Shown one piece after another: positions 25,391 to 36,041 of a stretch of 64,000 nucleotides of DNA; within the stretch, counting starts at the first letter, position 1; each line of letters opens with the position of its first letter. Made by a program: the position numbers and the translations under genes. The stretch is taken from positions 8,649,534-8,713,533 of the forward strand of contig NC_081331.1 of assembly GCF_022539665.2 (NCBI RefSeq), in the 5' to 3' direction. Origin of the DNA: Daphnia carinata. Its lineage: Eukaryota; Arthropoda; Branchiopoda; Diplostraca; Daphniidae. The notes under the pieces were generated by a model. It was not told the origin of the DNA. It ran no database searches and worked only from the letters and a program-made list of their open reading frames with translations.

Positions 25391-26821
25391 GACTCCCCCA
25401 GCCAAACAAGAGCGGACAAGCTGTCTACAATCTGCTGGACCAACCTAATGTTAGCAATGCCGTCCAATCTAGGCACTAGACAATGCCCCGACACCGACAG
25501 CAATAATGATCACACACCAGGCTGCTACAGAAGTAGTAAAAGAGGCTCCTACATCGAAGCGACTAGTTCCCGGTCCACAGGTCGGGTCATAGATCGATCC
25601 TAGATCAATAAAAGCCGCAAATCATGCCCATACCTGGAACTGCAAAGAAAACAATTGTAAAAACTGAAATAAACACATGCAAGACACTATCGATAAATCA
25701 GACTTTTATGTATCGATGATTCAGCCAACAAATGCCGGGTCTTTTACCACGCCCTTTGTCGGAAATTCCGACGTCTGACCCACGGTCAGGGAACGGCGAG
25801 AAAGCGAAGAGGAAACGGTCAGAAGACAGAGAAGACCGATAGACTAAGGAGGAAAAAGAACGCCCACAGAAACAGCAAGGATAACGGGCCAGAGAGCGGA
25901 GAAATCGTCGACAGAAGAGACAAAAACTCCAGGCGGGAGAATTAGGCCAAGACCAGCGATGTAGGAGAGACACGTCGTAAGACGGCACAGGGTTAAATGT
26001 TGCCGGGAAAGGAAGTTGATTGAGCCGCCTAAATTACGAACAATAAAAGGTCGGTAGCCCGGGAAGTGGTCTTGTAATATGGTGACTGTTTCTACATATC
26101 TGTAGAACGGTCTCAAGTGATAGAAGAGCTAACCGGATGTTAAAAACCAATGGTAGGAAACAAGTTGTAACCACAGGGAAAACCCTTCAAGCATCGGGAT
26201 AGCAAGGTTGGGGTATAGTAGGAAGGGACCCTCCCACGGCCAGAAGAAAGAAGATCAGCGGTGACCTCTGGGCCAACGTTTAAACTTGTGTTTTGATCTA
26301 TGGGTATAGAAGGGCCGGTATTAGGCCTACGTAATACACACACAATTTTGGACCGAGTCCGGGAATCATCGCGTCAACTTAACTCAGTAACTTTTTTTCT
26401 TTCTTTAAAGTGTTACGTTGCCCGTCTTGCCCATCTCGCTGGGCTATCGTATCGCTGCCCGCCTGTTCACCGAAGCCGCCGTTAACTCGCCGCCCGCTGT
26501 CCAGCCTTTCCGTCCGGCCATGACACCTAGAACACCGCTGCCATCAACCTCATTGGACTTGCCGTACCTGCCCGCGCATCCCGGCTCCCGCTGCATAAGC
26601 ATATTTTCGCATTCGTCTTGCATATTTTTATATCTTTTGTTAAGTTTCAGGGAACGGATCTGTCGATCATTAGTGTGTCACCGATCTCCAGCCGTAGCTC
26701 AATACGACGGTCGTGTTGCGGATTCTGAACAGAAGAGCAACCAGGCCATTTCTAGATCCGGAAGGCCCGTGCGAAGACCTGCTGTTTTTTATATTTAGCT
26801 TGTATTATTTCTAATATTATT
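25391..26821. other. GC-richer stretch without an assignable gene
   Basis: The composition here (about 25400-26800) is visibly GC-richer than its surroundings, and ORFs of 60-126 codons exist on both strands. None shows motifs or splice structure I can defend. Part may belong to retroelement untranslated or LTR sequence adjoining the unit at 26822. Confidence 0.3.
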
Positions 26822-27056
26822 TGTGTATGCCGCTAGGGGCGCTGTTTAACAGAGCCTTCTTGGTGGCCGATGTCGGCAATGGCCGACCCTTCTTAATTTT
26901 CCACTTGTCACAAGCAGACGTCTTTCGTAAGTTTCTAAAAATTCAAATAAGGTGCTAGTGAAATCTCTATCAGTGTTTTTCTCCCTATCAACGTATTACT
27001 AAGGTATTAAGTGATAATTTAATTTAAAGCTTCCCTTAGGTCTAGAATACGTTACA
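26822..27056 (+). repeat. Possible LTR end next to a primer-site-like boundary
   Basis: The unit starts TGTATGCCGCTAGGGGCGC-like (preceded by TG) and ends GAATACGTTACA, followed at once by TGGTCCTTCGAACC, a wording I associate with the 5' region of BEL/Pao elements. No second copy downstream was found, so LTR status is unproven. Confidence 0.3.
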
Positions 27057-27420
27057 TGGTCCTTCGAACCAATTGAATTTGACGAAATCATCCAAATTAG
27101 ACGTTTAGGCTGCTTGAGTATTACACTCACACACGTGTTGAGCAAGAAACGCGGATTAAGGAAATTTTTTGGCCACTACCTTAAACTAGTGTAAGGGTTT
27201 AAGCTTTTCTTTTACATTTACTAACAACCATTTCATTCCCCACAGCTATTTTTCAAGAAATCTTATACCTTGCCATGAATAGAGAATACGGGCCGTTCAC
27301 TTGGGCTGATACCCAAAGTCTCAACGTAAACTAAGTTTAGATTTACACTTTAAAACCCGTCACCAACCTTTCTTAACAGTATCTAATTAAGATTAGAAGA
27401 CTTGGGGACTTTCATGCGCA

Positions 27421-28020
27421 AATTAAGTTTGGGGAACGACCTGCACCTCTTCACCCCACTCCTACGAGAGAATATCAACCTCTCCCACCTGGAGTAACAA
27501 TAGATGACAAACTAGACTACTACGAGAGAGGTTTCTACGCTGTAGCAATCCGGTATCTGCCAAGATTTGACGCCATTGGAGTCACAACATTCAGTCAAAC
27601 ACTGACCAGGCCAGATATCTGGAGTCTCTCAAGCCACGTCATCTACAACAACCAGCACCTGTAGTTCCAGAGGAAACAATTTACCCAGATATTTGCCTTC
27701 CGTCAGGACCTTTCGTACATCCAACACCAAGCTTTGGTCCAAAGTTCCACTTACAGCCGACAAGAAGATTTCATCCATCGCGATTTCCTGTGCCTCAACC
27801 AACACACACCATACGACCAGTCAGGAACGTCGTCGTTGCCAACTTTTTTTCTGACAAAGCTGGTGTACCAGAATAAAAGAAAGAAAAGGTGAAGGTACAG
27901 ATTGAATGTCGTGAAGAAGGCCAGGTGGTGACTTTGAAGAAAAAGGAGGTAGGAAAAGAGTACGTGCTCCAAATGCGGAAGGGAGACTACTAAGGAAGAA
28001 GAGGAATTACCTGAAGACAA
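27421..28020 (+). pseudogene. Broken proline-rich coding stretch, unassigned (retroelement-like)
   Basis: Plus-strand reading gives KFGERPAPLHPTPTREYQ and IDDKLDYYERGFYAV, then after a frame change a Pro-rich segment containing RRFHPSRFPVPQPT and a charged end with KVKVQIECREEGQVV. Amino-acid composition looks like real protein, but stops and at least one frameshift interrupt it. I do not recognise it. Its neighbours (28269-29760) suggest one retroelement or virus-like multi-ORF unit. Confidence 0.35.
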
Positions 28021-28268
28021 CTAAGAATTCTTTTGTTTCATGGTATAACTTCTATAGTTGTTTAATCAAGAAGATTTTGTGATAGAAGAAAAGGACAGCT
28101 AGCCTTTGTTGTGAAACTGGTGCGATATCGCAAAATGCAATTCTTTCGTTTTCCCTTCCTAAATCCATTCTCGTGTTGCTTTCTCAGAAAGAAAACTCGC
28201 CTTGGGATATCCCACAATAATTGTTTTCAGATTCATTTTTCAGACAGCCTTGAAACTCAAACAACAAG

Positions 28269-28529
28269 ATGGCTACCATGAAATCGTTGACGCAGGCAGC
28301 CATCGTGTTAACAATTGATGTTTTAGAAAAGGAGCTTCACAAGGACCTGAAGAACTACGATGAAGCATGCGAAGAAGATAGACTACGAGAAGCAGAGATG
28401 TCTTTTGAACTAGCCGAAGATAGAATGAGAAGACTGGAAAAGAACTACCAGACTTTCATCCCTATTTTGGTAGGCGAAACTCAGGAGAAATATCTTCTAC
28501 AACATGAAAACTTCATCAACCGGTTCTAA
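28269..28529 (+). CDS. Unassigned small charged protein, 86 aa, in multi-ORF unit
   Basis: The ORF begins ATG at 28269 with an A-rich upstream context and encodes a highly charged, helix-prone polypeptide (for example KELHKDLKNYDEACEEDR). It is in the same strand and style as the ORFs at 28720 and 29392. No domain is recognised. The composition, rich in Glu/Lys/Arg with regular Leu, fits a coiled coil of the kind found in gag or capsid-associated proteins. It may be part of a degenerate mobile element rather than a host gene. Confidence 0.35.
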   Translation: MATMKSLTQAAIVLTIDVLEKELHKDLKNYDEACEEDRLREAEMSFELAEDRMRRLEKNYQTFIPILVGETQEKYLLQHENFINRF

Positions 28530-28719
28530 AAAATGAACATCGATTGGAGGAGAAGAAGACCAGCTGAGAGCAGACGAAGCCCTCAACAGAGAGAACCTGT
28601 ACTCCAAGTCGCTGCGCATAGTGAAGAGGAGAGATCTCCAACTACGAACATTGCTCCGGCAAGATGATTAACGTTAATTTGATTCAATATCTGGTGAATC
28701 ATGTTGTGTTAGTGTACAG

Positions 28720-29034
28720 ATGAACGCACTTACTTATATCAGCAGCCCAAAAGGACGCGGAGCAGAAAACCACGCGCGATACGTGCTTGAAACCATCCGG
28801 CTCAGGTGGGACAAAGAAGAACTCCTGAGAAGGGAACAAGCCCTGGAAAGATCCAAGGCGATCAAGGAGCTGGGCCCCGCGTCACTTGCCCTACATGTCC
28901 CAGCCCCAGTACCGGCAGATCTAGTGGAAGAGATCAAGGGGTTAACAGACCCAAAACCCGGTCCTTCCAAGGAACCAACCCGCACCTCACCCAGGAAGAC
29001 TAAGTCGGTCGCCACTGAAACTTCCAGCAAGTAG
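28720..29034 (+). CDS. Unassigned charged protein, 104 aa, in multi-ORF unit
   Basis: ATG at 28720. The N-terminal half is helical and charged (RYVLETIRLRWDKEELLRRE) and the C-terminal half is Pro/Ser/Thr-rich and basic (GPSKEPTRTSPRKTKS). After the stop the same frame continues with plausible protein (INKQLARKFARTG, then an acidic Ser patch) to about 29150, so a single stop may have split a longer ORF. Function unknown; retroelement gag-like is a guess. Confidence 0.35.
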   Translation: MNALTYISSPKGRGAENHARYVLETIRLRWDKEELLRREQALERSKAIKELGPASLALHVPAPVPADLVEEIKGLTDPKPGPSKEPTRTSPRKTKSVATETSSK

Positions 29035-29230
29035 AAGCGAATTGTCGGGGTGGAGAAAATCAACAAACAGCTGGCGAGGAAATTCGCACGAACGGGCCTA
29101 CTGTCCTCGTCCGACGAAGAGGAAATCCTGCGGTCCCCCTACTCCGCTTAAAATATATCTATACATCACTGTACCTCAACTGATACAATACATAGTAAAA
29201 AAAACCTTGTAGTTATTTTTGAAGATCAGC

Positions 29231-29760
29231 ATGTCAGCACCGGCGAGAAACACGAGACAGGCGGCAGCCTGCGCCGAAATCTCGGGGTCCTCGAACGACT
29301 CGCAGGTCGAACAAATAGAGAAAAGGGTAACTTATAATTGATGTCCAATGGGGTTTCACAACTGGAAAACAAGATTACGGGTTATTAAGACATGGAACAG
29401 CAGTTGTCATCAATGACAGAGATGATCAAGTCCATCGACGAACGCAGTACGGGTGCGTTAAACTCAGCGGCGGAGCTAATCGAACAAGCAAGACAGAACT
29501 TGTCGTGGGAAGACCATATCCCGGCGATAGTGAAAACAGTAGAAGGGGAAATAAAAGAGATAATAGACAAGGCGAAAGAGGAAGTAAGGGAACTACGGGA
29601 AGACAGCATGCCCGCCCTGGAAAATAGCCCGATAAGGTGGCCGGAGCCATTACGCACTTCATCCCGGGCCGAATCCCTCGGAGGCCTTAGAGCTGAACTG
29701 CTGGAAGATAGGGAATTAATTAGCAAGGAACTGCCCGAGAGTATCTGCATGACAGACGCG
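29231..29760 (+). pseudogene. Gag-like coiled-coil ORF, split by stops and by a MITE
   Basis: From the ATG at 29231 the reading MSAPARNTRQAAACAEISGS resembles a gag start. After a break, ATG 29392 opens a helical Glu-rich segment (EQQLSSMTEMIKSIDER, EGEIKEIIDKAKEEVREL) that runs into the MITE at about 29760-29786, whose sequence supplies the apparent C terminus. The ORF is therefore truncated by insertion. Family unknown. Confidence 0.4.
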
Positions 29761-29785
29761 GAAAGGACGCCAAAATGCGCCCTTA

Positions 29786-30078
29786 GGGCGCTTTTGGCGT
29801 CTACTTTTTGTTCAACTTTTTTAGTGAACGTATTTTTGCGGTCGGTAACTGTCCGGTAAATGGTTCAACTAGATGACCTTTTTGGCGACAACGCCAGTGG
29901 GAGGTTCAACTGGAAAAGTTGAACTTTTTCAACGGTGGTCCAGACCACCGTTGACCTTCAGCTGAACTTCAATGCCTCCCCTTCGGTTCAGCTAGCACTG
30001 AACTACGATTTTGGCGTCAACTTTGACTAAAAGTTGAACTAAAAAGGTTCAACAAAAGGTTGACGCCAAAATTTGCCC
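29786..30078. mobile_element. MITE with TTA target duplication, PIF/Harbinger-like, 293 bp
   Basis: The left end GGGCGCTTTTGGCGTC and the right end (reverse complement GGGCAAATTTTGGCGTC) start matching inverted repeats of about 45 bp. TTA lies directly outside both ends (29783-29785 and 30079-30081). A 3-bp TTA duplication with G-rich TIR tips is typical of PIF/Harbinger elements. Internal GTTCAAC-type words recur. There is no coding capacity. Confidence 0.7.
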
Positions 30079-30320
30079 TTAGACTTCTGTACCCGGACAC
30101 TTGGAAGGGCTGTTCGCGACCGTAGGACATGTGTCCAGCGAGTAGCGACATTTGGACTATTGGCTCCCGACGTTTGATCGCGACAACGAAAAAGTTCAAC
30201 TAACCTCCCACGAACTTGGCGCCAAAATGATCAGCTAGTTCAGCCATTTACCGGACAGTTGACGCAAAAATACAATGCGTTGAAAAGTTGAGCTAACATA
30301 CACGCCAAAATGCGCCCCAA
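30079..30320. repeat. Related outer arm of a composite or nested MITE
   Basis: 30200-30320 contains ACGCCAAAATGCGCCCC at its end and a CCATTTACCGGACAGTT block, reverse complements of sequence near 29769-29782 and 29848-29865. A second, related inverted pair therefore brackets the TTA-flanked MITE, as expected for nested copies or a composite element. Confidence 0.5.
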
Positions 30321-30612
30321 GCCAGCCCTATACTATGCGACAATTGGACTACCATGCCAGCGGCGTTTGGACTCCTTTTTTTCTTTTTCTTCCTTACTTC
30401 TTTTTCTTCTTACTCAATAAACAGTATTGATAATTAACTGTGATTACTGTACAGATATTTTTGCTCGGTTTATCGGGTGATTAGATATTGTTATTTTAGA
30501 AGAAAAGTATAATTACAATTACGTGAGATTAAAGTCATTTGCAATTAAACTATTATTTACTTTTTAGCCATGGCCTTTGATTATTAAACATTTAATAATA
30601 TTATATATGGAT

Positions 30613-31082
30613 CAGACTTGCCGCGCCGATCAATTTTCCGATCGCGATCTCCGATCCGATCTTTTGAGTTTGATCGGATCGGGCGATCCGATCAAACTGC
30701 GAAAGATCGGATCGGCGATCAAATTTTGCCGATCATTTTTAGCGATCATTTTTGTGCAGCATCTAACGGTAAAAATTTACACTGTTTCGCGAAAATAGCA
30801 TTGGCTGTCACAGCGACAGTCACTGGCGGCCATTGAGGGTGAACACTAAACAGTTTCCTTCAATTGGCATTCGCATAAATAGCAGTGAAATAGAACCCTG
30901 CGGCTGAAAATCTACAGCTAGATGGCGAAAAGTTTGATCGCTAAAAACGATCGGATCGCGATCAATTTTTTGGGATCGCCGATCCGATCTCCGATCTTTT
31001 TCAAAAGATCGGATCGGCGATCAATTTTTTGATCGGAGATCGGATCGGCGATCAATTTTTGATCGCGATCGCGGCAAGTCTG
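30613..31082. mobile_element. hAT-type MITE, 470 bp, with 8-bp target duplication
   Basis: The ends are CAGACTTGCCGCG (30613) and its reverse complement at 31082. The 8-bp direct repeat ATATGGAT flanks both sides (30605-30612 and 31083-31090), the hallmark of hAT transposition. Subterminal DNA is packed with GATCGGATC/GCGATC words in both orientations, likely transposase-binding iterations. The right terminus matches the end of the decayed transposase-bearing element at 23611-23653. Confidence 0.85.
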
Positions 31083-32041
31083 ATATGGATTATTATATAC
31101 TTTTAAAAAATTGGCTTAGTAAAAAAAATAGCTTGCAACATTGTCTTTAACGTTCAAATTCAAATTTAAATTCAACAAACTAACAAAAAAATGAATTTCA
31201 GGGAAAATGACCATATTGACTAAAGTTCAGATATGTATAAAACTAAGAAAAAAATCATGTACAATAATATCTGAAAAATTTATTGGAGGAAAATGAATGC
31301 AGTCCATTTTGCGCTGCAGGGGGGGGGGTTCCATTTGTCGTAAAGTGTACCGTTCGTTGGATTAAATTTTATGTTTCATTGTACAAAATTTTTACCCAAT
31401 CAATAATTAGCCCTGTGATAAAAATTGCTCTTTTCTATTACTGTGTGCTTTCTATATAGCATGTAAATTTTCAATGAAAATTTGAGTTTGTTTTACAATT
31501 TTTGATAAATAGAATACCGATGTAAACGATAGCGGATTTCTTGGTAGTTGGAATCCTTGGTTATTATGATGCACGTCGGAAAAAGCAGTCCGCAGTTTAC
31601 CCTGCTGGTCCGCCCTTTCCCACAGTGCACTAATGAAACAGCCCGCATTTTACGCGTTAATCCCCGAAAAATCGAAAAAAAATTTTTGGCCCAGTCCGCA
31701 GCCAAAAATCCGCAGTTTACCTAGTCCGCGTCTGCACTTTACTCTGCCCCGAAGTTTGTGCTACAAGGTCCGTTTAGCAACACTAGCAAAATCATTCCTA
31801 CTTCTTTGCATAATTGTAATCTTACTTGGCTTTTCTCTATCTAGAAGTCCATGTCTGTGTAAGTAACTCAAAAATACATGACGTGAGCTGATATTACACT
31901 AATCTAACAGCAAAAAATTTGGGTACATGGCTTACAAGAAGTATGTGTTAAAAAAAACTAGATTTTGTGCTGTTTCGTGGTTATCCATGAATAATCTCAT
32001 TATCCGTCTTTAAACAGGAATCGTACTGAAATTTAACGAGA
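31083..32041. other. Intergenic and 5' flank of ALG1
   Basis: The 3' part should hold the ALG1 promoter and 5' UTR. A splice-donor-like GTAAGT at 31859 and an acceptor ACAG near 32018 could define a 5' UTR intron. The plus-strand reading before that donor contains a hydrophobic stretch (SFLLLCIIVILLGFSLS). However, splicing it to ALG1 meets an in-frame TGA before the ATG, so I do not extend the CDS. A G run lies at 31320. Confidence 0.45.
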
Positions 32042-33356
32042 ATGACAAAGAAACGTGCTTGCGTTATCGTATTAGGAGATGTAGGGAGGAGCCCAAGGAT
32101 GCAGTATCATGCCTTGTCACTAGCAAAAGAAGAATATGATGTGGATGTTGTAGGATATAGCGGATCATCCCCTTATTCGGATGTTTTGTTTTCTTCTAGA
32201 ATTTCATTTCATTTTATGAAGCAGCCTCCAGTGTTTAGTTACAGTAATAGAGTTTATTTGTTCCATCAGATTTTTTACTTGTAATTTTTTTTTAGTTCTA
32301 CCGAAGTTCATCTCCTACTTCCTCAAAGTTATTTGGCAAACCTGTTTCTTGGCATGGATTCTCTTGTGGATACCGAAACCAAATTTCTATCTTGTCCAAA
32401 ACCCTCCGTCAGTTCCTACATTACCAATTTGTTGGTTGATTTCCAGACTTCGTAGATCTCAGCTTATAATTGATTGGCACAATTATGGTACTTATGAAGT
32501 AGTAAACATTGTATTTGAAAACCACGAAAATTTATTGAAAATTATGTCAAGTGCTATTGTATTGATGTTCTTAGGATACACAATCATGGGACTTGTTATT
32601 GGTCCAAACCATATCCTCACAAGAATTTCGTATCATATTGAAGCTCTGTTTGGAAGATTCGCTAACTTAAATTTTTGTGTAACAAAAGCTATGAGTTATG
32701 ATCTTCAGCAAAACTGGGGAGTTCGGTAGGTGATAAGTTTGACCTTCAGTTGTAAATTTGCTGTGTAATTTTTACCAGAATTTTCTTCTAGTGCCATTAC
32801 GCTGTATGATCGGCCTGCCGAGATCTTCCAACCTGTCTCATTACCAGAAAAGCATGAACTTTTTCTCAAATTGGGAAAGGATTATCATGAATTCTCCTCC
32901 AGCCGACCGGATGACACCCTTTTAACAGAACGATTCGCCGATGGCCAAGTCCGACTACGTGAAGATCGCCCTGGTCTTCTTATATCAAGCACATCTTGGA
33001 CGGAGGATGAGGATTTCTCTATTTTACTCGATGCACTGGATGGTTGGTATATACATTTTTTAATAAAAATGATTGAAGTTTTCAGAGCTTGCAATTTTTT
33101 TCGTGCAGAATACGAATTAAATCGATCGGTCAATTCGTCGGATTATCCGCCATTGATGTGTGTTATAACAGGAAAAGGACCGCTAAAAAGTTACTACAGC
33201 AACATTATTCAAGCAAAGCAGTGGCAGCATGTAGAAATCTGCACCCCTTGGCTCGAACCAGAAGATTATCCAAAGCTCATCGGTAAAACTAAAATGGAAA
33301 ACACATATTTATGTATTCTAATAATAGTAATTGTAACAATTTTTTGTTGTTGTTTT

Positions 33357-33387
<31 letters not shown>

Positions 33388-33910
33388 TTCAATTTTTTTT
33401 GTGGCTTATTTTAATGCCGTCATGGTTTCAGCCAGTGCTGACCTTGGAGTATGCCTTCATACATCTTCATCTGGCTTTGACTTACCGATGAAAGTGGTCG
33501 ACATGTTCGGATGCGGCTTGCCTGTCTGCGCCGTCGGATACAACTGGTTAATTAACAATGATCTGATTTGGCATACAAAAGTTCTTTTGTTTTTTTGCAT
33601 TGTTGTTTTGCTCATAAAATTGTCTCTTCGTTTTCAGTTTAGATGAGCTGATTACGGATAAAGAAAACGGGATGATCTTTAAGACAGCAGGTGATATTTT
33701 TACCTTGATTCTGATGCCTATCAAATAAACCGATTATGTTTTTGAGCAGGGGACTTAGCTGACCAACTACTGAATTGGTTCCATGGTTTTCCGCGAGATA
33801 ACGAGGAGAATCGACAATTTTACAGACAAAATCTGAAAGTCTATCAAAATCTCCGCTGGCACGAAGAATGGAGGAAAATAGTACTTCCTCATTTGCCATC
33901 AACTAACTGA
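32042..33910 (+). CDS. ALG1: ALG1, chitobiosyldiphosphodolichol beta-mannosyltransferase, 432 aa, 8 exons
   Basis: ALG1 adds the first mannose (GDP-Man donor) to GlcNAc2-PP-dolichol on the cytosolic face of the ER, in N-glycan precursor assembly. Exons: 32042-32243, 32296-32487, 32575-32725, 32792-33042, 33109-33282, 33432-33546, 33638-33690, 33750-33910. These total 1,299 nt with consistent phase and GT..AG junctions. Conserved blocks in order are [93 protein letters not shown] and, in exon 6, [20 protein letters not shown], which is the GT-B nucleotide-sugar region. The 87-nt intron 2 is open in frame and can be mistaken for coding. The start is chosen because an in-frame TGA precedes the ATG; the usual N-terminal membrane anchor is absent from this reading. 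No breaks; probably functional. Confidence 0.93.
33356..33389 (+). repeat. (TTTA)n microsatellite in ALG1 intron 5
   Basis: About seven to eight tandem TTTA units inside the 149-nt intron between exons 5 and 6, which is the longest intron of the gene. Confidence 0.85.
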
Positions 33911-34568
33911 CTGTTTCTTGTGTTAACGTGCAGTAGAGGTCAAGAAATCTATATTCAACTTCCATTGGTCATTCAGTAAAATTGATAATTACGAACGTGA
34001 TATGCCAACTGAATATAATATTTTCTCGTAGCTGTGGTCAAGTGCGTCTTCGTTACGTGAATACCTTCAATTTTACATTTATCACAAATTCAGTGACACG
34101 TCTTCCATTGGCAAACTAAAAAAAATGTCGCAGGAATGTTAAAGATGGTTCAAGCAATTAAATGATTGGAAAAGAAAGGGTTTATTAATTATTAACTCAA
34201 TGGTGACTGCAATGGAAGTATAAAGCCTAATATTAAACAATTCGTCCCTTTAAAAATAAAAATGTTCAGCTACGGATCGTAATTTGCGAAAACTATAAAC
34301 TCGTGAAAATATTTTTCTATTAAAAGCTGTTTCTAAGTTTGCCTGTAAGGTTCAGTAATTGAAATGATGCGCAATTCAGCTCATTTGGGACTCATTCTAC
34401 ATGAGTTCTATGCCGACGCCGATGCTTGAAGTACTTAACCTTATAAAGCAAGTTTGGTGGCATAACTTTGCTTCCCTTCGGAGCCTCGAGCATGACACAA
34501 TTCACCTAGAAACGGACACCGATGTCACCTCGCCCCTCTCTTTACTGGGCCCTCTATTGCAAGGTACC

Positions 34569-34641
34569 ACTCTCGCTCTCTCTCTTTCTCTCTCTCTCTT
34601 TGTATATATATCTATCTCTCTCTGTCTCTCTCTCTCTTTCT
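34569..34641 (+). repeat. (CT)n microsatellite
   Basis: Imperfect CT/TCTC tandem array interrupted by TGTATATATATC. Confidence 0.85.
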
Positions 34642-35939
34642 TGAAACACGACCGCATTCGAAGGTAAAAGGCCAGTTTCGAATTCTTAGGGCGAATTTAC
34701 GCAACTGCTACGTCCGCCTGCCCCAGATTTCTGGCGTAGCAGTCTTCATGGAGAATTAGATGTGTTTTCAAAAGTGAGCCAAGAATAAGACCCCGGAGCA
34801 CCGTAGGAAATATTTTGGCTCACATTTGTTATTAGAATTTGGCTCGTATCCAGAAAACTTGAACACTCACACCTCACCGCTACAATCGGGAGCAGAACCC
34901 GTTACAACCCAGAAAATCAACTCTTACTAAGTACGCAGATGCTGTGCTTCAGTATTTTCATTTTTAGCGGCGTACTCATCTTTGTCTTCTATGAATGACG
35001 CACATGACAACATCGTATAGGGATTGAAATCAGGTGCTTAATTAACAAACAATTTAAGTGGAAGAAATATTCATTCTTGTCCCATACAGCTAAGCATGAC
35101 TGCAACAGAGTGCTTCGTGAAATATTTAAACCAAACTAATTTACCGAATGTATGTAAAATGAATAGTAAGGTGAATTCTAACAAATGCAAAGTGATATCG
35201 CATGGCCAAAAAGAGATGAACGCAGGGAATGTGACATAACTGAATTGCAGTCAACATAACAATAATGCAATCGCATGGCAGGCTTTATTTTTTCTCTTGC
35301 ATCACATGGCAACCATTGTGCAGTATCCAAAGTCCGTACTAGCTGACAGTAAGCCGGCTTCTGTTTAACAGCAGAGAGGAAGCTCTACTAAGTGTGCGTA
35401 AGCCGTAAAAAGATATTAAATATTCCGGAACTTAGTGTGCAGCTAAGGGCTCTCTCAGAGACATTTTTTCACATTCTGCTGGTAATGAAAAATAGAACAA
35501 AAGCTATTAAGAGTGACCTAACTGGGTAACTACTGAAGTTTCTCTAAACAAGTTTGAGCCGAGCTGAGATAGAACTGTGACATTGACCCAACAGATTGGC
35601 CTTTACAGCAATAGTGTAAACTGAGCGAAGGCCGGTAAAAAACCAGTTTGAATACGAATAACAAACTTCTCTTTACTTACTCTTGGATCGATTTTTTTCT
35701 CGACAACTGGCTTATTCTGATACAGTAAAAACTAAAAGTATGACAACAACAACAGCTGCCAAAAAAAAAAAAAATGATGAGATTAAAGGATTTTATTTAG
35801 CATTCGAGGTCTCCACTGCTAAAGTCATATGCTAGTAACTAGCATTTGCAGTTTACCAGTGTTATCTAGGTCAAAGCAGTACCGGTTGTGCCAATCAACA
35901 CCCGTACGGCCTTGATGACGTAGCCAAATAGTTGGTGTT

Positions 35940-36041
35940 TCATTTTTGTTTTTTGTTTTTTTCTTTTTTTTTGTTGTTTTTTGTTGTTTTTTTTGTGCGT
36001 GTGAGTGTGTGTGTGTGGGTGTGTGTATGTGTGTGTGTGTA
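35940..36041 (+). repeat. Poly-T tract followed by (GT)n microsatellite
   Basis: T-rich runs with G interruptions (35940-35995) pass into a GT/GTGTGTGG array to 36041. Confidence 0.85.
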
